A stretch of 64,000 bases of DNA from Drosophila persimilis (lineage: Eukaryota > Arthropoda > Insecta > Diptera > Drosophilidae), in contig NW_020825289.1 of NCBI RefSeq assembly GCF_003286085.1, forward strand, positions 10,416,001 to 10,480,000, read 5' to 3'. The notes below the pieces were generated by a model. That model did not search any database. It had not been told where the DNA came from and worked only from the letters and a program-made list of their open reading frames with translations. Positions 45,841 through 58,012 of this stretch are shown here, piece after piece. Each line of letters starts with the position of its first letter. Position 1 is the stretch's first letter. The position numbers and the translations under genes were made by a program.

Positions 45841-48678
45841 ATGTGCGACTTTGATGCTGTGTGGCTGGACGTGCTGAAAATATTTCCAGTTCTGGGTGGT
45901 GGGGTAGGTTTTGTTATTGATAGCATGGATATTTTTATTATTTGCATATTTTCACAGAGCCCTGGGCCTTCTCAGCCGGTTGAAGATGCGGTGTACGAGA
46001 ATGTTCGCCGGCACCTACAGGAATTGGGCAACATTGACACATTTGCGGCAATTTTGGATCTAGAAATTCAGTCGGTGATTCGAAATGTACTTTCGCCCAA
46101 ATTCTGGAAGCATTTTCAAGGAGACAGCGTACCAACAGATCTGCAAACATGCATACAAGACCAAGCGCTAGTAATAGAAGCCCTTCCGGATAAGAACAAA
46201 TTGTTCACCCAGTTCATTGATGCTATTAACGAGCTGTATCATAGCTTTAACATTTTAATGCAAGTTAAACCCCGACTTGCACGTCTTATGAACCCGGAAA
46301 TCAGTTCAGGCCTAAGCTCTGCGAAATTATTGCACGAAGATTCCATCAAATCCTACCTGCGTGATTCGTTGTTATCCCAGTTGCCACCAGCATTCAGTGT
46401 GGTTGTGGGAGCCTTCTATTGGGTTCATTTCAAACTCTACACCAAAGCTTCGCATCTTGCTTTAACAACAGTCGGTACGTACATACAAAATTATGGATAA
46501 TTTACTTTGCAGGCTTATGATTTATAATTTGTAGACTCTGAGGTATTCGACGAACTGTTATGCGTCGGTTGCAATTTCGACGTAGAGCAGTGCTGCTGTC
46601 TACGACTTACTGAAATGGTGAACAAGACCAATATGAAATTGTTTGAGATGAACTTAATAGATCGTTTGACTGGCAGTGCTTTAACATCCCTCATAAAGCT
46701 CAAAATCAAAGAGCATATAAACGACACGTGCCAGGGTATTTTTGATAGAAGTCACCTTAAGCAACTGGAAAAGGTAGGCCATGCAGTCCTCCAATTGGAG
46801 ACTAACTTGTGCTAACTGTAGGATATCCTTTACAGTGGCTGGCAGATGTTATAATGACATGGTTGAAGAGCATTTTCACAGATTGGCAAACCAAAGATAG
46901 TGCGAAGGAACTGGAAGTTCCCTCATCTGTTCAATCCTTTAAAGTCAAACTCACGTATTATATGTACGAAACGTTTGCCCAGAGCGTTATTGGCCAATTC
47001 TTCAGTATTATAATTGGTAGGTTATTATATATTCATTCCTTTCCTATCTTTACACATAAAACCATGTACATTTGTACCGCAGACTATCCAGATTCAATAC
47101 CAGCCATAGATGACTTGAAGATTTGTATGGAGAAAATTGATATGCGAGTCTACTTAACGGAGTCACTGAGAAGCTCGTTGGAAGCCAGAATTCTCCATCC
47201 TGGGGTTAATACGATGGATATATTAACTGGATACGTAGCCGCCATAAAAGCAATTCGTCATTTGGACCAATCTGGGGTAATTTTGGAGATGGTTACTGCC
47301 CCGATCAAAGATTATCTGCGTAAACGCAGCGACACAGTTCGACGCGTTGTAACAGGACTTACAGAAGAGGGACCAACCGACTTGTCCGAAGAATTGGCCA
47401 AAGGGGAGTCAATCAAAGATGGCAAGGAGTCTGGCCCCGACGAGTTCAGCAATTGGGAGAACTGGGAACCGGATCCATTTGGAATAGATGCTAATCTCAT
47501 GAAATACAACAACTCAAAGATAATGCGATCCGCTGATATCATATCAATGGTGGTTGATATATATGGAAGCAAAGAGCTATTTATGACTGAATATCGCAAT
47601 TTGATGGCAGACAGACTGCTCGCACACCTCGATTTTAATTCAGAAAAGGAAATTCGAAATCTAGAACTGTTGAAAATTCGCTTTGGGGAATCGCTTTTGC
47701 ACAGCTGCGAGGTGATGTTGAAGGACGTAACCGATTCAAAGCGAATCAACGCGCACATTCACGGCGATGGCAATAGCAATGAAAGTGAGTAGCAGCCAAT
47801 CAATCAATCGAAGTTAATCAGATGTATTAGCATTATTACTACTGCTATTTTAGATCAGATGTTTGACATCTCTTCGCTCATTGTATCTGCACAGTTTTGG
47901 CCATCCTTTAACAAGGAGAGTCTTCAGTTGCCAGAGGAAATCGAGAATGAGTTCAAAAAGTATACCAAGGCCTATGAGGGGTACAAGGGAAACCGTACTC
48001 TCAACTGGCGTACGGTAACCGGTCGCGTCAATATTGTTATTGAAATCGGAGACCGAACAATGGACATGGTGGTGAGCCCAACGCTGGCCGTGATCATATA
48101 CCATTTCCAGAACAAGAGTAAGGAATATGCCATTGAAAAGAACTATCAGAAATCCATTTTAAAAAAACCAATCTCAACAGGTGAATGGACCATTGAGGAA
48201 CTTAGTTCAATCACAAAAGTTCCTGCATCAGCGCTCAGGCGTCGGATAAGTTTTTGGCAAAATCATGGTTTGATTTCAGAATCTTCCCCGGGACTATTTA
48301 CACTTCTAGAAAAGGAAACTGAAAAGTCACAGTTTGAGGAAATGAGTCTTGCCGAGGCCGACGATGAAGATCTGGAGTCGGCCATGGCATCTGCTAGCGA
48401 TCAAAGGGAGGAGGAACTTCAAGTAAGTGCAGGTCAGACTCTATTCAAACAGATTATTTAATTGGAAATTACTTTAGGTATTTTGGTCCTATATTGTGGG
48501 CATGCTCACGAACCTCGATTCCATGCCCATCGATCGAATCCATCAGATGCTAAAACTCTTTGCCTCGCATAGTGGTGGCGTGGAGTTTACTCAAGACGAG
48601 CTTAAACACTTCCTGCAGCGTAAAGTTAGAGAACATAAGCTTCTATTTTCTGGTGGAGTTTATCAATTGGCCAAGTAA
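45841..48678 (+). CDS. mr: Anaphase-promoting complex subunit 2 (morula)
   Basis: Cullin-like scaffold of the APC/C ubiquitin ligase. With the RING subunit APC11 it recruits E2 and drives cyclin B and securin destruction at mitotic exit. Exons 45841-45903, 45958-46474, 46535-46773, 46836-47016, 47083-47784, 47854-48422 and 48478-48678 join to 823 aa, close to the expected size. The C-terminal cullin-homology region is clear: DIISMVVDIYGSKELFMTEY, LMADRLLAHLDFNSEKEIRN, LKIRFGESLLHSCEVMLKDV, FDISSLIVSAQFWPSF and MVVSPTLAVIIYHFQNK. A winged-helix APC2 domain closes the protein (TNLDSMPIDRIHQMLKLF to FSGGVYQLAK). The first intron (54 bp) is open in frame; I excise it for its good GT/AG sites and because the translated segment is not family-like. 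Confidence 0.93.
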
Positions 48679-49276
48679 ATCGGGAGCGTTTTGAATAATG
48701 AATAGTACGCACACGAATGAAGAAATCAGTTCATACAAATGATAACATTTATGAAATTCAACGTTAGAAGAATCGATTCTCTTATCAAACCGTAATCGCA
48801 CCTTATCAGACTGTTTTTCAAGTGTTCTCTTCTATGAAGAGTCACTCCGCTCAAAATGAAGTCGTTACTTTTTGAAATATATAACTTTTGGCTTTGTTAG
48901 TTAATGGTTTTTGGTTATTTATGTAATATATGTATATGAAAGGGTGCACCTTTTGGTTTCCAGACACAGTAACGCTATAAAAAATACATCTAAAACTTAT
49001 TTTATTTAGCAGTTTAATATTATCTTATCCCTCTATCAACAAATCCAATTTCCTTATGGTACTAAATATTAGCGGAAAAGCAAAATGAAATTTCGTTTGA
49101 CGTGCTAGCCATTACAGGTTGAATATTTTTTGGCTTGGAAAAGGTCAATCACAAACTCAGCGGATACATTGATTACTCAAACAGTGTGCTTAATAAATGT
49201 CGTAATCGTAATCTGGCTAAATTGTAATATTTACATCAACGAATAATTCAGGTATGAATACAAAATATAAAACGAA
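48679..49276. other. Intergenic between convergent mr and PPP1R15
   Basis: About 600 bp of AT-rich 3' UTR and spacer. No gene or repeat recognised. Confidence 0.5.
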
Positions 49277-50249
49277 TTATTCTACATTGCGGAATCGAGC
49301 CTTGTAGACTTGTTCTCTGTGATTTGGAGTCAGGATGGGATTTAGAATTGGAGCTACACGATGTATCCTCTGCTGGAATCGGAAACGATCCCGAGCCATC
49401 ACTTGCCACTCGCTCTTCCGCGCTGCCCGATAAGCAAAGTCCCAGGCGAGCATAACATGTACTTCGGGCTTCAAGTTGAAACGCACCTATTAAGACACAA
49501 ATTTAAGGATCAAGAGCATTTATATTTATGAAGAATTCTATCAATACCTTTTTGTTTGTTGTCGAGCTGTCGTTGCTGCACTCACACACCTCAGACTGTT
49601 CGTAATCCTCATCATCATCGCTGCATGCTGTGTGTTGCACGCTACTTTCGTCATCGTCCTCGAAGCAAATATCAAAACTATTATCGCTGCATTCCGAAAT
49701 ACTCCTCTGCCGCTGCATAGACTTCTTAGCAGATGAACCAGCCGTGTCATCAGCATTATTGTTCTTGTCGTTGGATAGATGACTAGTGCTATTGCCAAAC
49801 TCTTCTTGAGAGTCCTTAAAGCGGTTTGTAGTGTTTCGCAGATCGATAAAAAAGTAGCAAGAAGACGACGGTTCGCATTGATGAAACGCATCGAGCCCGG
49901 GCATTGCAGCGTTTGTTGACACCTTCGACGTCGCTCGTTTCTGCAAGGCCGTTTGCATTTGGTTGACAACATTAATCGCCATCAATTGGAGAGAATTGAA
50001 CATGTTGGCCAAAGGTTCTGGCTCAAGTGCATCCATGAGCAGGTTCTCCGTACCCGTTCGCTGTTCAAGCGAAGGCGCTGGCTCTGATTCCTGCATATTG
50101 TTAGGTGTCCACAATGATCCAGCATGCTGGCGCGACGGCGCGCATCGGTAGTGCTCGTATATTGGGGAGCTCATGCTGCCAATCATTCGAAGAACAAAGA
50201 GGAGGAAATAGTCAAGCAACGTTCCCATAAGGGTGTGAAATTTCGACAT
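49277..50249 (-). CDS. PPP1R15: PPP1R15 (GADD34/CReP) regulatory subunit of protein phosphatase 1
   Basis: Targets PP1 to phosphorylated eIF2alpha and so reverses the integrated stress response. Exons 50249-49548 and 49486-49277 join in phase 0 to 303 aa. The N-terminus has a hydrophobic helix (TLLDYFLLFVLRMIG) that may associate with the ER membrane. The middle is acidic and disordered (SFDICFEDDDESS, CSDDDEDYEQSE). The C-terminal functional core is KKVRFNLKPEVHVMLAWDFA followed by YRAARKSEWQVMARDRFRF, containing the KVRF PP1-docking motif and the Trp/Arg segment that engages actin and substrate. The only intron falls between the second K and V of KKVRF. One gene serves both mammalian roles in flies (family knowledge). 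Confidence 0.9.
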
Positions 50250-50574
50250 CTATTCTTCAAAACACAAGTTTGCGTGTGGAATTCCTTTTGAAAAGCCATT
50301 TTCTTGTGTTTTGTTTTGGGTGGCATTTTCCAAAGCCAACTTTAATTTGAGGCAGATTTATACATGATTACTGATGAATTTGTTCAAGTGGAATATAGAA
50401 TGAAATCATGCATCCAAGTTGTGAAATGTTACGTATATTTCTCATCAGTTCCTTTCCGAGTAGATTTTTAAACAATTGTAGCCTTGCACTGCGTTGTTTT
50501 TGCATATACACATATGTTGTCCAGTTACGAAAATATATTTTACACGTTTTATTTATCGCAAAGATTTTCCGTCC
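50250..50574. other. Upstream of PPP1R15
   Basis: Short AT-rich leader and promoter region of PPP1R15 on the minus strand, running into the first repeat unit. No TATA box evident. Confidence 0.4.
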
Positions 50575-52745
50575 GACCCTCATGAATAAAACCAAAATAT
50601 ACTGTCTGATTCTAAAAATATACCGTAAATATACTGACGAATTCAAGTTTTATTTTACATATTCCTCGTTATCTTTCTTCCGTTGAATATTACGAGCTAT
50701 AAAGAACATTTAGCCATGCCCACATAATTTTAACCCATTGATGAATCAATTTGCTACTTAACTGGCTTATTTTTATTACTTGCTTCTATTGTATTTTGAC
50801 TAAAACTAGGTTTAAACAAAATAGTTCGATTTATATGTTACAAATACTGCTTAACCTTCCGTCTTTTAAGTGTGACCGCGGACTAATCGATGAAACAGAC
50901 CCTCATGAATAAAACCAAAATATACCGTCTCATTTTAAAAATATACCGTAAATATACTGACGAATTCAAGTTCTATTATTCATATTCCTCGTTTTTCATA
51001 TTCCGTCGAATATAACCAGCTATATAGAACTTTTAGCCGTGCCCACATATTTTTAGCCCATTGATGAATCAATTTTCTACTTAACTGGCTTATTTTTATT
51101 GCTTGCTTTTATTGTATTTTGACTAAAACAAGGTTTAAACAAAATATCAAATACTGCTTAACCTTCCGTCTTTTAAGTGTGACCGCGGACTAATCGATGA
51201 AACAGACCCTGATGAATAAAACCAAAATATACTGTCTGATTCTAAAAATATACCGTAAATATACTGACGAATTCAAGTTTTATTTTACATATTCCTCGTT
51301 ATCTTTCTTCCGTTGAATATTACGAGCTATAAAGAACATTTAGCCATGCCCACATAATTTTAACCCATTGATGAATCAATTTGCTACTTAACTGGCTTAT
51401 TTTTATTACTTGCTTCTATTGTATTTTGACTAAAACTAGGTTTAAACAAAATAGTTCGATTTATATGTTACAAATACTGCTTAACCTTCCGTCTTTTAAG
51501 TGTGACCGCGGACTAATCGATGAAACAGACCCTCATGAATAAAACCAAAATATACCGTCTCATTTTAAAAATATACCGTAAATATACTGACGAATTCAAG
51601 TTCTATTATTCATATTCCTCGTTTTTCATATTCCGTCGAATATAACCAGCTATATAGAACTTTTAGCCGTGCCCACATATTTTTAGCCCATTGATGAATC
51701 AATTTTCTACTTAACTGGCTTATTTTTATTGCTTGCTTTTATTGTATTTTGACTAAAACAAGGTTTAAACAAAATATCAAATACTGCTTAACCTTCCGTC
51801 TTTTAAGTGTGACCGCGGACTAATCGATGAAACAGACCCTGATGAATAAAACCAAAATATACTGTCTGATTCTAAAAATATACCGTAAATATACTGACGA
51901 ATTCAAGTTTTATTTTACATATTCCTCGTTATCTTTCTTCCGTTGAATATTACGAGCTATAAAGAACATTTAGCCATGCCCACATAATTTTAACCCATTG
52001 ATGAATAAATTTGCTACTTAACTGGCTTATTTTTATTACTTGCTTCTATTGTATTTTGACTAAAACTAGGTTTAAACAAAATAGTTCGATTTATATGTTA
52101 CAAATACTGCTTAACCTTCCGTCTTTTAAGTGTGACCGCGGACTAATCGATGAAACAGACCCTCATGAATAAAACCAAAATATACCGTCCCATTTTAAAA
52201 ATATACCGTAAATACACTGACGAATTCAAGTTATATTTTACATATTCCTCGTTTTCTTTCTTCCGTTGATGATTACTAGCTTTATAGAACATTTAGCCGT
52301 GCCCACATAATTTTAGCCCATTTATGAATCAATTTTCTACTTAACTGGCTTATTTTTATTACTTGCTTTTATTGTAGTTTGACTAAAACAAGGTTTAAAC
52401 AAAATAGTTCAACAAAAATTCAGATTTATATGTTACAAATACTGTGTTCCAGTGTGACCGCGGACTAATCGATGAAACTGACCCTCATGAATAAAACCAA
52501 AATATACCGTCTCATTTTAAAAATATACCGTAAATATACTGATGAATTCAAGTTATATTTTACATATTCCTCGTTTTCTTTCTTCCGTTGAATATTACGA
52601 GCTATAAAGAAAATTTAGCCATGCCCACATAATTTTATACGATTAATGAATCAATTTTCTACACAATTGGTTAGTTTTTAGTCCTTGCTTTTATTGTATT
52701 TTGACTAAAACAAGGTTTAAACAAAATAGTTCAACAAAAAAAAAG
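50575..52745 (+). repeat. Higher-order tandem repeat: 630-bp dimer of 323-bp and 307-bp monomers
   Basis: The marker GACCCT[C/G]ATGAATAAAAC recurs at 50575, 50898, 51205, 51528, 51835, 52158 and 52480. Successive spacings are 323, 307, 323, 307, 323 and 322. A-type monomers (50575, 51205, 51835) repeat at 630 bp and look nearly identical to each other; so do B-type monomers (50898, 51528, 52158). A and B differ more (for example TTGCTACTTAAC versus TTTTCTACTTAAC, and tctttcttccgttgaat versus tttcatattccgtcgaat). Each unit also carries AAATATACCGTAAATATACT, GTGCCCACATA or ATGCCCACATA, and GTGACCGCGGACTAATCGAT. The last units are more diverged, as expected at an array edge. No coding capacity. 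Confidence 0.93.
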
Positions 52746-53700
52746 TCGCTAAAGCCCTAGTATAGGCCTTGGAATACCCTATTTTGTTAATTTTATATGA
52801 AGATGAAACGTGATTTATAAAGACCTTTTCTCAAATTGATATTCTTTAGACATATTCATGTACATTATTAGTATCTTGTATATATTTATGTCGATCCTGA
52901 TACCTACGGAGTCTTGGATGACAAACATTTTCTCAATTCTATAACATCCATTTCCCCCAGGGTATGTGTGCATGGAATGGGACTCATTGTTGTGAACCGG
53001 TTATGACGACTATTTCTTGGTTAATCTTTCTTCCGTCGAATATTCCCAGCTATATAGATCTCTTATTTTTGCCCAGATAATTTTATACGATTGATGAATC
53101 AATTCTATACATGATTGGCCTATTCGAAATACTTGCATTTATTGCATTTTTATATAAAATTGAAAATTAAACTAATAGATTGATGAAATTGACAAAAATA
53201 CCATGGGAGCGCGGCGAAAACCAGTATTTCTACAGTATGACCCTCAGAACAGCACCGAAATATACCGTCGTATTTTAAAAATATACCGTAAATATAATAA
53301 CGAATTCAATTTAATTTAATTTAACTAAATAGTTAGATCGTTCAGCCATGCCCACATAATTTGATCCAATTAATGAATCTATTTTCTACTTGATTGGCTT
53401 TTTTTAAATACTTAAATTGGTTTGTTTTTGCCTAAATTCGGGTTTCTCAACAACAATATATAGTCTCGTACGATGAAAAACCGAACTTAGCCCACCTAAG
53501 CCCCCTCTATTTAAATAGTTCAACTACTTGAGGTAAATGGCGGTAAATTTTACCGATTGTAATTGGGTAAATTGTTCTCCACCAAAGATTGGAAACTATA
53601 ACTTTATCAAATGAACCTATTTTCTACTTGACTGGATTGTTAGAAATACTTACTTTTATTGGATTCTAAGGTATCCAATTATCGCCGAACAATATTCTGA
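52746..53700 (+). repeat. Diverged relatives of the tandem repeat
   Basis: Degenerate pieces of the same family: TATGACCCTCAGAACAG, then AAATATACCGTAAATATAAT at 53236-53300, GCCATGCCCACATAATTTGA near 53345, and ACCTATTTTCTACTTGACTG with CTTACTTTTATTGGATTCTA near 53610-53670. Spacing is irregular, unlike the neighbouring array. Confidence 0.7.
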
Positions 53701-56700
53701 ATCTGCTCCACGTGAATATGGGTTGACCTTTTCAACGGCTAATTTGCATAATTTACAAGGACTCATTGTTGCCTCATTGTGGATGGTGCCAGTGTGAATC
53801 GGAGTTTCACATCCATCAAAAAATCCCACCGTTCCCCCGGGATGGGCTCAGTGTGCAGAGCCTATTACCCGCTTCAAGTTCGGTTATCGATAGTTCCATA
53901 ATGTTTCACAATGAATAAATTGTACACCCAACAAATTCGACCAGTTCAAACAGCTTCGTGCATATAATCGGATAATATCTATATTGAAAAATGTTGTTAA
54001 TTTATTTGTAATACCTGTACCGAACATATAACAGAACTGATTCTGATTTTTGAGGTGATGAACAGCTGTTTCATGAAATCCATTTTATGATCGTATTGCA
54101 CCGGAATTCAAGTCCAATCTAGAGTGCAGGATAACGAGACGATGTTAACCAAGGCAAAATCAAGCCAAATTATACATTTATAGTAGATTTTCGGCGAAGC
54201 AAAACTTGATAAAAAAAAACTTTCGATAAGATTTTTATATCTGGTCTAACTGCGTGGTTTTAATAATTACAGTACATAATGTGTTCTTATAGAGTTATTT
54301 GTGTTAATTGTTATTATTAATAACAAGCGACCAAATCATAAAAAAGTCAACCTGCCTTAACTGGTTAAGCAGATGAGGATTTATATGAGAATATATGATA
54401 CAGGAAGAGATGTATTTACATAAAAGCATGCACACATATAGATGCATTTATCACATTATCAGGATGCGCATAGGTGATCGCAGAATAACAAAATGAATTT
54501 GAATTCCGAAACCATTTAAAGCATCATCTTTTTTTATGACGTGCAAAATTTTTAAAAACTAAACTATTTAGAATAGAATAGAATATTTAGAATGCCCTAA
54601 TAATACATATTTGACGGAATGTACAAAAAAAACGTGACTTGATCCGCGATATGACCAAAAAATTAATCACGCGTGTCCAAACACGATTAAACACCAAAAA
54701 TTATTGTTTTTTTTTTTAATGTATAAAATGCAGGTATAAACCTGCAACTGTAAAAAAATGCAAGTGCTTGTTCCGCCGCGTCATTCTGGGATATAGATGC
54801 ATACATATTCACATATGCAAGCATATGTGTATCCATATGTATATGTATATATGTACTTAGATCGCTTTGAAGTAAATATGTATATACATATATTTATGTG
54901 CATTAATAATTAACTTGAATTGCTTATATGTATATGCATACATAACCACATCAATATATGGACATACTATATATGCGATTAGATACATTATTATACATAT
55001 ATATGGATTTATAATACGTATTATTCAGATTTTACATGCATATGCATGTACGCAGCCAGTATTCTCGCTTTTTGTGAGTATACATCTTTGGATGTGTATG
55101 TATGTATCTATGTGTGCCATATGATTAATACACACCGAAACAGCTGATTCATACGCGTTCCATACATACACACACACACACACACTCTCTCTCCCACATG
55201 TTACTCACACCAGCTAGGTGCAACAGTTGAGAGTCAACAACAGGACCGAATCGAGGGTTGGTCGTTTGTTCTGATTAATCAGACGCAGTTTTGATTTTCA
55301 ATAAATTGGAGAGTTCATTTAGGGACACCTGCCCAGTATAACAAAGTACAATAACTATTTAGCATTAATATGCTTAAATACTATATCTGTGGCCACAAAA
55401 ATATATGGAAAATGTTTTTGGAGCCCCAAATCAACTTCGATGCGTCACTGGCTGGTCGAGGAAATAAGTCTGGTTGAGAGAGTCATTGGGCACAAACACA
55501 AACAAGAATACACAACCTGCTCTCTCGCTCTCGCTCTCGCTCTATCCCTCTTCACTGCTTAGCAAAATAAATGCACAGCTCGCAAACAGTGTGCGTGTGT
55601 GTGTGTGTACTTTGTGTGCTCGTATGCGAGGGATTCAAGTCGTAAACTTTGCAGTCTGTTCATTCGAACCGAACAGCTGTGAGTGATCAAGACGCCGTTG
55701 TCGGGGACAAAATATAATACATATATATGCGCCATACATATATGCACATATATTCATATATATTTACATATATTCACCGTGCATGTAGCAGAGCGCATAA
55801 GAAATAAGTACAACAAAAAATAATAAGTATATGCACAAAAAAAGTAAAAACGTAAAATCTTTTGCGTAGTTTATTTGCTCGGGTCGTTCGTTTGCTTCAC
55901 TTGAACTCGTATCTTCGTCGCGCTGGATGTCTTGTGCGGGCGCAGTACTGACTGGCTTATTTGCTGCTGCCGATGTTTTGACCAGGACAAGAAATGCCCT
56001 GGCTGTCGCGACACTGTCGTTCGCCTGTTCCGTCGTCCCGTCCCCTAACCACCCAGCAGCACTAACCGTAGCCGTAGTGAGCCGAGACACCAAATAATAA
56101 CACAGTTACACAGCGCACAGTACCAGACCGCGATTAGCCCGACTATCACGCAGTTCAACTGCAGCTCAGCTCAGTTGAGGAGAACTGAATCTTGTAACAA
56201 TAACAGGAACGTGTGTGCATACATCAGATTGTGATTGAAACGAAAAACACTAGAATAAAATAAACCAAACCCCGTTTAGTACCCGAGATACTTATACGCA
56301 ATTGGTCTCCCATTGCACTGGGAAGTTGTGAGAAAATTCTACGATAACGTGATAACATTGAGGAATATCCAAAATAAAATTCAACAAAACTGCAGTACGT
56401 AAAACTAACATTTCACAAGTGTGTGTTTGGGTGTGTGTGTGTGTGTGTCTGTGTTTGGTAACCAATTCAATCCAATCTATTAAATACAGTGCATTTATGT
56501 ATAAATTAATATAATGCTCAGCTGAGAGTGTGCATAAAAAACTAAAGATATACATATACATATACGTATAAGCACATATATGTACATAAGTATAAAACCA
56601 TTGCACAGACGCAACGCGAAGCGAACGTGAGTCTTGGAATATTGCAAACACAAAACAAAAAATAAATAAATAACGAGGAACCAGTTTCACCTTGAGCACA

Positions 56701-57159
56701 CACATTCACATTCACAATCAAAGAAGACAGAGCAAAGTATCTGTGTGTGCGCGAGTATATTGTTAAATGAAACAGCACGATCGGGCAGGCGACTACGAAT
56801 ACATAATCGTACATAAGTTACATGCATAAACATGCACAGCACAGGGTAATGTGCGGTTAAAATGCTAACCGCTCTATTTAATAATACCCGATAAAATTGG
56901 AAGAGCCGAACCTTATCACCAGCTATACAGTTCCAGCTACATCAACATCTCCATCTACAGCTACGACGAGTGCACACAAACAAACCAATCCAAAACCAAA
57001 ACCAATACCAATACCACTGCCAGCCAGACCCACAAATATGTATCTACTACTGCGAATGCTGCTGCAGATCTAGACGAACGCACTCGGAAAACTAACTGTG
57101 CGATGCACCCCACTAACACAGCGCCCCACACGCTGCAAATTTGAGATACAAGTGGAAAG
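53701..57159. other. Upstream region and probable 5' leader of Sox14
   Basis: About 3.4 kb with no supported protein gene. AT-rich and full of short TATATG/CATATA runs (54780-55130), an AC tract (55165-55185), CTCTCG repeats (55520-55541) and GT tracts (55593-55610, 56423-56448). The 1 kb before 57160 is A-rich with ACACAC and CCAAAACC motifs, like long Drosophila 5' leaders. The minus-strand frame 55764-56093 is treated as chance. Confidence 0.45.
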
Positions 57160-57981
57160 ATGATAGCTGAGCCAACTCAGGGAACTCTTGATACCAACAC
57201 CAACACCGATACGGATACCGATTCGCTTACCAACGGGCCTGCTATTAGTATTGCAACCACCCCAATAAACCCAGCCCCAACTCAACCGATACGGATACGG
57301 ATACGGACACCAACAAGTAAAACACAAAGCGAGCAAGCTATTACTCATTCGACGACGGCTGTGGCTGGGACTCTGCCTGTGCCTGTGCCCTCGCCTGTTG
57401 CTGCAGCTGCAGCTGCACCGAACCCCCCCACACCCACATCCACATCCAGATCCAGATCCAGATCCAGCATGGACAACGAAAGATCTCCAGCACAGGGCAC
57501 TCCCAAAATGACAGTCATAGTCCTCGACGCAGATGTGGTATTTGGTTCGGCACGGGTGCCTGTCAATTCCAGTACCCCGTATTCAGATGCAACTCAAGTA
57601 AGTTAATGATGCACTCCTTATCGGCTCTTATGGGGAAACTGAACACTTACATAGATAAGCCCTAAGAAAATTTTGCAGATATTTTTGGGCAAAAGGCCTA
57701 CATTTATACTCGTATTCTACATGTGTGTGTGTGCTTATTATTTTTCCAGACTGGACAGATCAACAAAAAGTTTGACTGATAAGATTTCCTGTAGATTAGA
57801 TTCTATTTCTCTTGCGATTATTTCTTTGTTTACAAACACAAATATGGCAGAACAATTAAGCAAGATTAGTAACCGAATATGTATACGAATGCGTACCAAT
57901 ATCATGGTATTTATTTAACTTTTGACGTAGGGCTGGATGCAGCTGTGTGTTCTTATGATGAAATACTAGTTTCCGCGGACG

Positions 57982-58012
<31 letters not shown>

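Noticed and set aside
50575..52745. Regular repeats considered as a CRISPR-like array
   Set aside because: Units are 300 bp or longer and tandem without short unique spacers, in a eukaryotic genome.
55764..56093. 109-codon minus-strand frame with a hydrophobic stretch
   Set aside because: Lies opposite the presumed Sox14 leader. The Phe/Leu run comes from an AAAAATAAT-type tract, and no homology is recognised.
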